Source: Flavobacterium sp. NRK F7
GTDB taxonomy: Bacteria; Bacteroidota; Bacteroidia; Flavobacteriales; Flavobacteriaceae
NCBI RefSeq assembly: GCF_024054195.1
Contig: NZ_JAMXLB010000001.1
Span: 3,550,737 to 3,614,736 of the forward strand
Direction of reading: 5' to 3'
Length of the DNA stretch: 64,000 nucleotides
Part shown: positions 8,304 through 15,211 of the stretch, piece by piece
Layout: each line of letters starts with the position of its first letter
How positions within the stretch are numbered: the stretch's first letter is position 1
Translations under genes and position numbers: made by a program
Notes under the pieces: model-generated
Seen by the model: only the letters and a program-made list of their open reading frames with translations
Databases searched by the model: none
What the model was told of the DNA's origin: nothing

Positions 8304-8444
8304 AGCAACTCCTGCCTTTCTTTAAAAGCTTTCCCTACAAAAGCTTTCTTTCAAAAGTATACAAGGAGCTTCTCTTAAGTCGCTCTTGTATCCTAAGAAA
8401 AAATAGCTTTTGTAGATTCAAGGCTTTCCATTACAGTCAGGGCT
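8304..8444. repeat. Nested palindromic intergenic element
   Basis: CTACAAAAGCT (8335-8345) is the exact reverse complement of AGCTTTTGTAG (8405-8415). Inside them ATACAAGGAGC (8359-8369) pairs with GCTCTTGTAT (8382-8391) with one bulge. The flanks read CAACTCCTGCC on the left and CAGTCAGGGCT on the right, which resemble palindromic intergenic elements I recall from other flavobacterial genomes; I could not check this. Non-coding; it could fold as a two-tier stem. Confidence 0.65.
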
Positions 8445-8457
8445 AAAAAAATAAAAA

Positions 8458-9438
8458 ATGAAAAAACTAAAAATTGTAGTCATCCCTATTCTATTCGTAA
8501 TACTCATTAGAATCCTATTTGGAGCTAGTATATTTGACGATTTTGTATCAGTAATGTCATGGACTTTCTTTATAACAGTTCCAATGGGTTTAGGTGCATT
8601 AATGGTTTATTTATCTCCTTTAAAACAAGCAAAGCTATTAGGATATGCTCTATTTGCCCCATGGTTACTTGTTCTTGCCGTAATTGCTATTACTATCTTA
8701 ATAGAACTTGAAGGTTGGGGTTGCTGGTTAATGATTTCACCATTATTCTTTATTTTCTCCTCAATGGGAGGAGGTGTAGGTAGATATTTTAAAATTAGAA
8801 AATCGAAAAAACAGGAGAATTTAAACATTTCTATTCTTGTTGTATTACCCTTTTTAATAGGTCCACTGGAAAACAGTATTACAACAAAACCTGAAATTTA
8901 TACTACACACACTTCAATCATTATAAATAGTGATGCAGAAACAATTTGGCAAAACGTAACGTCGGTTCGAGAAATACAAAAAAATGAAGACCATTCACAA
9001 TTAATTCCTTTATTAGGCTTCCCAAAACCTGTAAAAGCAGAGTTAGACACTTTAGCCATTGGAGGCTTTAGAAAAGCAATTTTTGAAAGAGGTTTAATTT
9101 TTAATGAAACCGTAACTCAATATGAAGATCAAAAATTAATGACATTTCAAATTAAAGCCAATACATTCGAAATTCCATCCACTACTTTAGACGAACATAT
9201 TTTGATAGGAGGTGCATATTTTGATATGTTAAACGGAACATATGAATTGAAAATGACAGGAAAAAATCAATATAAATTAATTTTGTATAGTAACTTTTCT
9301 ATGAAGACCACATTCAATTCCTATGCTAGCATTTGGGGAAATTGGATTATGAAAGACATTCAAAATAACATCTTAAAAGTGATTAAATCCAGAAGTGAAA
9401 ATAAATATGACAACCTTACATCTTACAACCAGAATTAA
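8458..9438 (+). CDS. Membrane protein with C-terminal SRPBCC-like domain
   Basis: 326 residues. The first ~150 are membrane helices (about 5-23, 30-52, 60-82, 86-108 and 121-138) with a GGGVGRYF turn. The remaining part begins THTSIIINSDAETIWQNVTS and reads as a START/SRPBCC lipid-binding-like fold (helix, curved sheet, ending in a long C-terminal helix WIMKDIQNNILKVIKSR). I do not recognise a named family. Its end overlaps the next gene, also SRPBCC-like, by 32 bases, which suggests coupling. Start ATG at 8458 follows the palindromic element. Confidence 0.7.
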   Translation: MKKLKIVVIPILFVILIRILFGASIFDDFVSVMSWTFFITVPMGLGALMVYLSPLKQAKLLGYALFAPWLLVLAVIAITILIELEGWGCWLMISPLFFIFSSMGGGVGRYFKIRKSKKQENLNISILVVLPFLIGPLENSITTKPEIYTTHTSIIINSDAETIWQNVTSVREIQKNEDHSQLIPLLGFPKPVKAELDTLAIGGFRKAIFERGLIFNETVTQYEDQKLMTFQIKANTFEIPSTTLDEHILIGGAYFDMLNGTYELKMTGKNQYKLILYSNFSMKTTFNSYASIWGNWIMKDIQNNILKVIKSRSENKYDNLTSYNQN

Positions 9439-9859
9439 AGCACCTTGCCATATTGTTTTTGATATAGCAAGAAATATTGATATTCATCAACAATCGGCAA
9501 CCAATACAAAAGAGAAAGCCATTGCAGGTAAAACTTCAGGATTAATCGAGTTAGGAGAGACAGTAACCTGGAAAGGGAAACATTTTGGTTTTTATATAAA
9601 ACATCAAAGTATTATAAGTAAAATGAAATATCCTTCTTTATTTGTGGATGAACAACTAAAAGGACATTTTAAAACTTTTAAACATACGCATTTGTTTGAA
9701 GAACAAAATGGAGTAACAATAATGCAAGATATTTTAGAATATGAAACCCCTTATGGCATTTTTGGAAAATTATTTGACAAATTATTTTTAAAAAAACATT
9801 TAAAAAACTTTCTTATCCATAGAAATACAATCTTAAAAAGAATTTCAGAAAAAGAATAA
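9407..9859 (+). CDS. SRPBCC family protein
   Basis: About 150 residues, all one START/Bet v1-like domain: HLTTRIKAPCHIVFDIARNIDIHQ at the N-terminus (the typical strand then helix with R-I-x-A-P), the strand TVTWKGKHFGFYIKHQSII in the middle, the DILEYETPYGIFGKLFDKLF region, and a C-terminal helix KNFLIHRNTILKRI. Such proteins are often annotated as cell-division-inhibitor-like or ligand-binding; the ligand is unknown. I start at the ATG at 9407 (MTTLHL) rather than the GTG at 9395, because it gives the usual short lead. Overlaps the preceding gene. Confidence 0.8.
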   Translation: MTTLHLTTRIKAPCHIVFDIARNIDIHQQSATNTKEKAIAGKTSGLIELGETVTWKGKHFGFYIKHQSIISKMKYPSLFVDEQLKGHFKTFKHTHLFEEQNGVTIMQDILEYETPYGIFGKLFDKLFLKKHLKNFLIHRNTILKRISEKE

Positions 9860-9883
9860 TTATTCATTTATTCCTGTTTTAAA

Positions 9884-9920
9884 AAAATTCCCATAAAATA
9901 TTTAATTTCATGGGAATTTT
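9884..9920. terminator. Bidirectional terminator
   Basis: AAAATTCCCAT (9884-9894) pairs exactly with ATGGGAATTTT (9910-9920). The A/T ends provide a U-run both ways. It lies between the SRPBCC gene (+) and the Trp-rich protein gene (-). Confidence 0.8.
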
Positions 9921-9943
9921 AAAATGTAAATCTTTTTAAAAAA

Positions 9944-10285
9944 TTAATTTACTTCACTAGCTTCAACTACTTTAGCCACATCTGGTCCCATTTTCGCATC
10001 CGTAGTTAATTTCATAAAATAGACATAAGGTCCGTTTTTAGGAGCTTCTGCTATATAAGCACAGTTCCAACCTGTTCCCCAAACTAAACCCGTGTCCCAA
10101 TCATGATTATGATCGGTATCCCAAGTCCATTTTTTATCGTTATCCGTTGGGTTAGCAGGAAAACCTCCTTTATAAACATATATTCTTCCTTGTTGAGCTC
10201 TAAAAGGAGCATTAGTACTCCATCTCAGCCATAAATTACCTTGTTTTTGGTAGGCTTCTAATTTCCATTCAAATTGTGCAGTCAT
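9944..10285 (-). CDS. Tryptophan-rich small beta protein, unrecognised
   Basis: 113 residues with no signal peptide or membrane segment. It has eight Trp (EFEWK, LWLRW, KKWTW, HDWD, LVWGTGW), alternating polar/non-polar strands and conserved-looking turns (NAPFRAQQGRIYVYKGGFP, WDTDHNHDWDTGLVWGTGW, GPYVYFMKLTTDA). The pattern suggests one compact beta-sandwich or lectin-like domain; that is inference and I cannot name a family. It stands alone, with terminators on both sides and about 290 bases of upstream DNA. The ATG at 10285 is the first in frame. Confidence 0.65.
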   Translation of the reverse strand: MTAQFEWKLEAYQKQGNLWLRWSTNAPFRAQQGRIYVYKGGFPANPTDNDKKWTWDTDHNHDWDTGLVWGTGWNCAYIAEAPKNGPYVYFMKLTTDAKMGPDVAKVVEASEVN

Positions 10286-10544
10286 GATTATTGCTTATTT
10301 GTTTCCTTACTCGTAAGGCTTTTCAGGTTACGCCTCGTTTTTTAATGTGATTTCTGAACTTCACCTATGCATTTGTAATATTACATGGTAAAATTACTTT
10401 TAAACACAGGAAACCACTAGCGTACAAATAACTGATTTACAAATAAGTACAATCCACCTATAGTTAGATAAAAATACCTGTCTTTTATTTGTAGTAAAAA
10501 TAGCTGAATCTTTTATAAAATATAAAATTAAAAGTAGTTCCATT

Positions 10545-10577
10545 AAAAAAGCGCCATTTTCAAAATGACGCTTTTTT
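10545..10577. terminator. Strong terminator after the 283-residue secreted protein gene
   Basis: A nearly perfect stem of AAAAAAGCG, mismatch, CATTTT against AAAATG, mismatch, CGCTTTTTT, with a U-run in both directions. It touches the stop codon of the gene ending at 10580. Confidence 0.82.
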
Positions 10578-10579
10578 TA

Positions 10580-11431
10580 TTATTCATACTCATAACTTAC
10601 TATGGTTTTTAGAAGTCCAGTATGTTCCACATGCGTTTTAGGATAATCCATTTCATTATACGTATAGGTATATTGATATTCCTTTTTAGAAGGTGTCGTA
10701 GATGAAAATTTTAAAAAATTATGATACGAAATACTTTCTAACGGAAATTCTTTCTCGTGAGGAGCAATTAAAGTAACGATGGTCTTGTAATTTTTACCAA
10801 ACACATTTTGGACAACTAATCGCATTGCCGATTGCTTATCGTCATAATCATAACTATCTGTAGAGCGGTCACCAAAAACACCTTTGTAAGCAATTAAATC
10901 ACCTTCGATATAATCAATTCTTTTATTACTAATAACTTTTTCGTTAATATCGCGTTCCGATTCATTGACTATTCTTCCGTTTTCCAAAGTATAATCAATC
11001 CATTGTACAAATTTTAGAGGACTATTGCTTTTTTTGGTAATGGCTCTAATTTTATTACCGTCATACTTATAGGTAATGGTTTTGGTTACACTTTTACCGC
11101 CTTCTTCGTATTCATTAACATATTTAATTAAATTATGTCTATTGTCATACTCATAAGTCGCTACTTCTTTCCAACCGCTCATTTCGTTTTCTCGTACTGT
11201 TCTTTCTAAATATCCATTTGAATTATAAAAAAACGATTGAATAATATCTGAAGTTTTAATAGAAGCTAATTTACCATCCTGAAAAGTATATTTTTTTGTA
11301 ATATATTCTCCCGTTTTCGTATTGGTTTCAATACTAGTAATTTGTTTTAATTTAATGGAAACATCAGATTCTTGAGCTTGTACATAGAAAATGAAAACAA
11401 ACCCAAGTAGGGCTAGTAGATTTTTTTTCAT
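10580..11431 (-). CDS. Secreted hypothetical protein with YD-like strand repeats
   Basis: 283 residues. A signal peptide ends about residue 19 (VQA/Q). The mature part consists of repeated short strands of the type YxYDxxxNLIxY and YKYDGNKI (for example KYTFQDGKLASI, FFYNSNGYLER, YEYDNRHNLIKYVNEYEEGG, ITYKYDGNKI, YDYDDKQS, YTYTYNEMDYPKTHVEH), resembling RHS/YD or DUF4595-type repeat proteins of Bacteroidetes. No enzyme motif, no lipobox, no T9SS tail. Probably a periplasmic or surface protein of unknown role. Confidence 0.65.
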   Translation of the reverse strand: MKKNLLALLGFVFIFYVQAQESDVSIKLKQITSIETNTKTGEYITKKYTFQDGKLASIKTSDIIQSFFYNSNGYLERTVRENEMSGWKEVATYEYDNRHNLIKYVNEYEEGGKSVTKTITYKYDGNKIRAITKKSNSPLKFVQWIDYTLENGRIVNESERDINEKVISNKRIDYIEGDLIAYKGVFGDRSTDSYDYDDKQSAMRLVVQNVFGKNYKTIVTLIAPHEKEFPLESISYHNFLKFSSTTPSKKEYQYTYTYNEMDYPKTHVEHTGLLKTIVSYEYE

Positions 11432-11585
11432 AGGTGTATTTTGTTAGATTTGGGACTGCTAAAATACAAAATCGTTTTTTATAAAAAAATTTTTATGTTC
11501 AAAATGAAGAAAAAATATTTTTTAAAATTTTGATTACCAATTAAGTAACCGTTTAAAAAACATTTTTATCATACCTTATCTTTTA

Positions 11586-12032
11586 TTAAATGACGTAATG
11601 AATATACAATAATACAGATGCAAATTGCAAGAGCTCTTTTTGAACAGGGTAAATGGAAATTCCAGTATTTTCTTCACCTCTCATTAACTCTCCAGCATCG
11701 TTCCAGTGAATAACTTCTCCCGAAGACGATAAAAAAGTTCCATCTTTATCAATTTCAATTACTTCTTTCCCTTCACCATCCACAAATAAAGAACCTCCTT
11801 CCGCTAATTGTAAAACGGTCCTCTCTTTTTTATCTTCTATAATGCCACTTTTTTTTATAAAACCAACATGCACTCCATTTTTTGTAAGAGTACCTTTTTC
11901 ATCCACTTTTAATATAGACTGACCGTTTGCATCCGTTATTTTAAATTTAGTAAAGCTCAACTTATCCGACTCATTCTCTTCACAAGCAATTCCCATTATA
12001 ACAAATACAATTATACAACTCATTTTTTTCAT
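11586..12032 (-). CDS. Lipoprotein, tandem paralogue A
   Basis: 148 residues, unrecognised. Lipobox MGIAC, so probably lipid-anchored at Cys17. The mature part is built of short strands with regular turns: KITDANGQSILKVDEKGTLT, VGFIKKSGIIEDK, LQLAEGGSLFVDGEGKEVI, EIDKDGTFLSSSGEVIHW, and it ends in a short hydrophobic stretch LLQFASVLLYIHYVI. The gene at 12102-12545 encodes the same layout, so this is a tandem duplication, 69 bases apart on the same strand. Two Met codons are possible starts; the first (12032) is used. Confidence 0.68.
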   Translation of the reverse strand: MKKMSCIIVFVIMGIACEENESDKLSFTKFKITDANGQSILKVDEKGTLTKNGVHVGFIKKSGIIEDKKERTVLQLAEGGSLFVDGEGKEVIEIDKDGTFLSSSGEVIHWNDAGELMRGEENTGISIYPVQKELLQFASVLLYIHYVI

Positions 12033-12101
12033 TTTTCTTTCTCTTAATGGTTATTTTCTTCTTACTTGATTCTATCTATCTAAACTTTTTAATTATATGC
12101 T

Positions 12102-12545
12102 TTATTTGATAGCTAGGTGCAAATAAAGTAATAAGGATGCGGTTTGATACGAATTTTCATCAGCAGGAAAAATGCTTAGACCTAAAGGCTCATCGTTTTT
12201 TAATAATTCGCCATCATTAGACCAAGTTATAAATTCACCATCACTATTTTCTACAGATCCTTTCTTATCGATAGAAACTAGCATTTTACCGTCTCCATCT
12301 AAAATCACATCATCTTCCAACACCTCAGCTAAAACAGTACCGTTTTTTGTACTTATCATGCCTTCTTTATCAATTACACCAATTAAATTTTCACCAATAT
12401 ATATAGTGCCATTCTCTTCCACTTTAATCTCAGTATGTCCTGAAACATCACTAATTATAAATTTTGAAAAGGTTAGTTTTTCTTTTTTAGAGGCACAAGA
12501 AGACAGTACAACTAAACCAATTATTAAAAGTATTTTTTTCATCAT
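12102..12545 (-). CDS. Lipoprotein, tandem paralogue B
   Basis: 147 residues. Clear lipobox LSSCASKK. It matches the downstream paralogue position by position: LTFSKFIISDVSGHTEIKVE versus LSFTKFKITDANGQSILKVD, the DGDGKMLVSIDKKGSV turn, ITWSNDGELLKNDEPLGLSI versus the IHWNDAGELMRGEENTGISI segment, and the same LLLYLHLAI hydrophobic end. Strand repeats of about 20 residues with G-x-I/V turns suggest a beta-helix or meander. Probably co-transcribed with paralogue A. Two adjacent ATG codons start it (12545 or 12542). Function unknown. Confidence 0.68.
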   Translation of the reverse strand: MMKKILLIIGLVVLSSCASKKEKLTFSKFIISDVSGHTEIKVEENGTIYIGENLIGVIDKEGMISTKNGTVLAEVLEDDVILDGDGKMLVSIDKKGSVENSDGEFITWSNDGELLKNDEPLGLSIFPADENSYQTASLLLYLHLAIK

Positions 12546-12877
12546 AAGCGACTATAAATTATTAATTACCAAAACATTATACTATACTATAATTAGTATG
12601 CATGTATGATATCTATAAAGATACTAAAATTTATAGTGGTTTGTAATACGTAATTACACGTATTTTTTACATAATTCCTACGTATAAATACGTACACTTT
12701 CTTACAAATCTGCAATTTTAAGTTAAAAATAGTATATTTTTTCTTCCAAAGTTTTATAACGTAATGTCATACAAGAAATGGTAAAATTGCAACACAATTT
12801 GAAAATAATATAAGCCATTTTTTTTTAAGAGTTCTTAATTTTGTTTCAAACATTTTTTTAACTTAAATTCAAAAGTT
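12546..12877. other. Divergent intergenic region, 332 bp
   Basis: No gene seen. It lies between the lipoprotein pair (-) and a small membrane gene (+). It holds the two ACGTA palindromes at 12645-12694. TAATTTTG at 12836-12843 matches the -7 consensus for the plus-strand gene at 12878, but I see no TTG at the right distance upstream of it. Confidence 0.6.
12645..12694. promoter_or_regulatory. Two adjacent ACGTA-containing palindromes
   Basis: AATACGT-N6-ACGTATT (12645-12664) and TACGTAT-AA-ATACGTA (12679-12694), both perfect dyads. They lie 100-150 bases upstream of the lipoprotein gene at 12545 and about 185-230 bases before the plus-strand gene. Likely a dimeric regulator site; the regulator is not identified. 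Confidence 0.5.
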
Positions 12878-13075
12878 ATGAACTTAAAAAGAATTTTTGG
12901 AGCGGTGTTAACCACACTAGGGATTGGAGCGTTAATTTATGCTGCAGTTGTATTCAGCAATACAGGAGGAAATAGCAATCAAGCTATCAGAACACTAATT
13001 ATTTATTCGGTTTTAGGGTTGGTCTTTTTTAGTTCTGGAATCAGTTTAATTCGAACTACTAAAGACGAATCATAA
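12878..13075 (+). CDS. Small membrane protein, two helices
   Basis: 65 residues: a membrane helix at about 7-26 (GAVLTTLGIGALIYAAVVF), a short polar loop (SNTGGNSNQAI), and a second helix at about 39-57 (LIIYSVLGLVFFSSGISLI), then a charged tail RTTKDES. Small proteins of this shape are common in flavobacteria and have no known role. It stands alone; the next gene is convergent. Confidence 0.72.
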   Translation: MNLKRIFGAVLTTLGIGALIYAAVVFSNTGGNSNQAIRTLIIYSVLGLVFFSSGISLIRTTKDES

Positions 13076-13147
13076 GAATCAAATTGAAACTAAAAATTTA
13101 TTGTATAATTTCGATTCTCTTTTTTTAAAAAACATAGTTATAATGTA

Positions 13148-14128
13148 TTACTTCTCTATTATTTCAGAATGAAGAATTTTAAAAAAGAATTTTGCTATTT
13201 CAAGATTCATTTCAGAGGTAGTCCAATGACCCACATCATCATACGATTTAAAAATTGGATTAACCCCTTGCTTTTTATAAACTTCTTGACATTTTAGATA
13301 TCTTGGATATACGTTATAACCTATATTTTCATTTATTATTTTTTGTTCAGATTTACTGTATGCATCATCAAATTGAACCGCATCATTTTCATCTAATTTA
13401 CCCATGTATACAAATTGTTGCAATTTAGCGTAAGAATGTAAATTAAAGGGTTTAGTAAATAATTTTTCAAAATCTGAAATTCCAATTGGATAATTTAATG
13501 TAATGGCATTGATTTTATTTAATGGTAACATTAATTCGCCATTAAATCCTCCAATTGCTAAAGCTTTTATCATTTCTGGATGAATGAATGAAAAACGATT
13601 CACAAATGTCCCAGATGCAGAAAAACCACTCATGAATACTTTTTCATCTACAACTATATTTTTATTATTCAAAAGCTTTTTAGCGTCTTTTATCATAGCT
13701 ATCAGTTGCAAGTCTAATCTTTTATAAGTAGCTTCCTCTTCTAAAATAACATCACGATCCAAGGCATGAGTGTACAACATTGGTTGAGCCGCTGGTCTTG
13801 GAAAAACAGGAACCAATAAAGGAATTTTCAATAACGTTGCTATGTTGTTTCCAACAGAACTCTTTGTAGCTAAGTCTATGGCAGATTTTTTATGTACTTC
13901 AATACTATCTGAAGTTTTTCCTGTATTATTTGGCTCTATTATTAAAACTATTTTTTTATTTAAAGGTGTTTCTTTAGGTATGAATAAAATATAATCATTA
14001 TAAAAACCTTTACTAGGCTGTTGTTTAATATAAATCAAACTATCTTTTTCTATGAAATCGGAGTCATCATTTTGTGAAAAAACAGTATATACAAAAAACA
14101 AAAGAAATACAGTACCAAAAAATCTCAT
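13148..14128 (-). CDS. Exported alpha/beta hydrolase
   Basis: About 326 residues with an N-terminal signal peptide (MRFFGTVFLLFFVYTVFSQ). The alpha/beta hydrolase core has the nucleophile elbow GFSASG (like GxSxG), an acidic residue in the YMGKLDENDAV strand-turn, and His in DDVGHW near the C-terminus: a complete Ser-Asp-His set. FIPKETPLNKKIVLIIEPNN resembles PHB-depolymerase/esterase-like members. The substrate is unknown. I start at the ATG at 14128; a TTG at 14152 would add nine residues before the signal peptide. Long gap upstream of the neighbour, so probably its own transcript. Confidence 0.78.
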   Translation of the reverse strand: MRFFGTVFLLFFVYTVFSQNDDSDFIEKDSLIYIKQQPSKGFYNDYILFIPKETPLNKKIVLIIEPNNTGKTSDSIEVHKKSAIDLATKSSVGNNIATLLKIPLLVPVFPRPAAQPMLYTHALDRDVILEEEATYKRLDLQLIAMIKDAKKLLNNKNIVVDEKVFMSGFSASGTFVNRFSFIHPEMIKALAIGGFNGELMLPLNKINAITLNYPIGISDFEKLFTKPFNLHSYAKLQQFVYMGKLDENDAVQFDDAYSKSEQKIINENIGYNVYPRYLKCQEVYKKQGVNPIFKSYDDVGHWTTSEMNLEIAKFFFKILHSEIIEK

Positions 14129-14207
14129 AAGAATATTTTTTTTATACCTCAAAGACGAATACCTACAAATCTTGTTACAAAAATAGTTTAGATATATAGC
14201 AAAAAAA

Positions 14208-15020
14208 TTAAAGAAAAAGCAATACTAACAACCATATTATAGGCACACTTTCTACCCAAAAACTGGTGTAATAGGAATTTCTTTTGGAGTTGGCAAACCA
14301 AGTAAAACCCGAAATTAAAGCAGCAATTAAAAATGTGGCAAGTATATGTTTTTGGGTAGCATTCTCTTTTAAGAAATCTAAAGCTAGGAATAATAACAGC
14401 AAAAAATAGGCCAATGCCTTAGTTTTTTTAATACCGATTTGTTGCGGAATAGTTTGTAAATTTTTAGCATCTACTTGCAAATCTATTATTTCAAAAATTA
14501 ACATCAATACAAAAACAAATAGAAACCGTTGTATACTTTTCAAAAGCACAAGATTATCAAAACTATAATTTCCATTTAAAACAGGTAAAAAAACAGTTAC
14601 GGCAACCCAAACAATAGCTACCAAATAAATTTTTACACCACTCCAATTTCGCAAATTAGATTTTTTAGGAAAAAAAGGTAACGTGTATAATATAGTAAGA
14701 CCTAAAGCTATGAAGCCAACAAACTTTGTTTTTGTTTTTAATTGCAAGAAGAAATACAAAGCTCCCAAAAAAGACACAAAACTTAATGCAATAATAGCTT
14801 TAAACATAGCATTCAACTTCACTTTTTTAACTCTAGCTAAATCATCATACTTGACAAAATTGTATCCTACTATAGTTCCAAAAAATCCAAAATAGGCAAC
14901 ATTTTCGTTATAAGGTATGTTTAACTTTAAAAAAGTAATGCGTATCAAAGCATACACTGCCAAAGCCACATGCAGACTGCTTTCTATATAAAAATCGAGA
15001 AGGTTTTTAAAATACTTCAT
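14208..15020 (-). CDS. UbiA prenyltransferase-like membrane protein
   Basis: 270 residues with about nine membrane helices. The second aspartate motif of UbiA enzymes is recognisable as EIIDLQVDAKNLQTIPQQIG (D-x3-D then L-x-T-I-P). The first (NDxxDxxxD) is only weakly present, as NFVKYDD. UbiA enzymes attach prenyl chains to aromatic acceptors, for example in quinone or carotenoid/haem pathways. The degenerate first motif leaves the activity uncertain; it may be a divergent homologue. ATG at 15020 is followed immediately by an amphipathic start and the first helix. Divergent from gcvP. Confidence 0.7.
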   Translation of the reverse strand: MKYFKNLLDFYIESSLHVALAVYALIRITFLKLNIPYNENVAYFGFFGTIVGYNFVKYDDLARVKKVKLNAMFKAIIALSFVSFLGALYFFLQLKTKTKFVGFIALGLTILYTLPFFPKKSNLRNWSGVKIYLVAIVWVAVTVFLPVLNGNYSFDNLVLLKSIQRFLFVFVLMLIFEIIDLQVDAKNLQTIPQQIGIKKTKALAYFLLLLFLALDFLKENATQKHILATFLIAALISGFTWFANSKRNSYYTSFWVESVPIIWLLVLLFL

Positions 15021-15198
15021 AGAACAAAAATAACGAATGTGTTAATAAGATAGGTCATTTGTTCAAAAAATCACAAATTTTCAATTTAATTTAGGAAAAA
15101 ATTACAACATTAATAATTACTTTTGCAGGAAATAATGATACTCCTTTTTTAATTGTATTTAAAGGTATTATTATTATTAAAACACAACTCACATACTT

Positions 15199-15206
15199 TA
15201 TATTTG
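15199..15206 (+). promoter_or_regulatory. Possible -7 element of gcvP
   Basis: TATATTTG fits TAnnTTTG and ends 5 bases before the gcvP ATG, which would give an almost leaderless mRNA. No TTG is seen at the expected -33 distance, so this is tentative. Confidence 0.35.
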
Positions 15207-15211
15207 GATAA

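Noticed and set aside
12172..12609. Plus-strand open frame opposite lipoprotein B
   Set aside because: Antisense shadow of the lipoprotein gene; Ser/Phe-rich translation without family features, while the minus frame has a clear lipobox.
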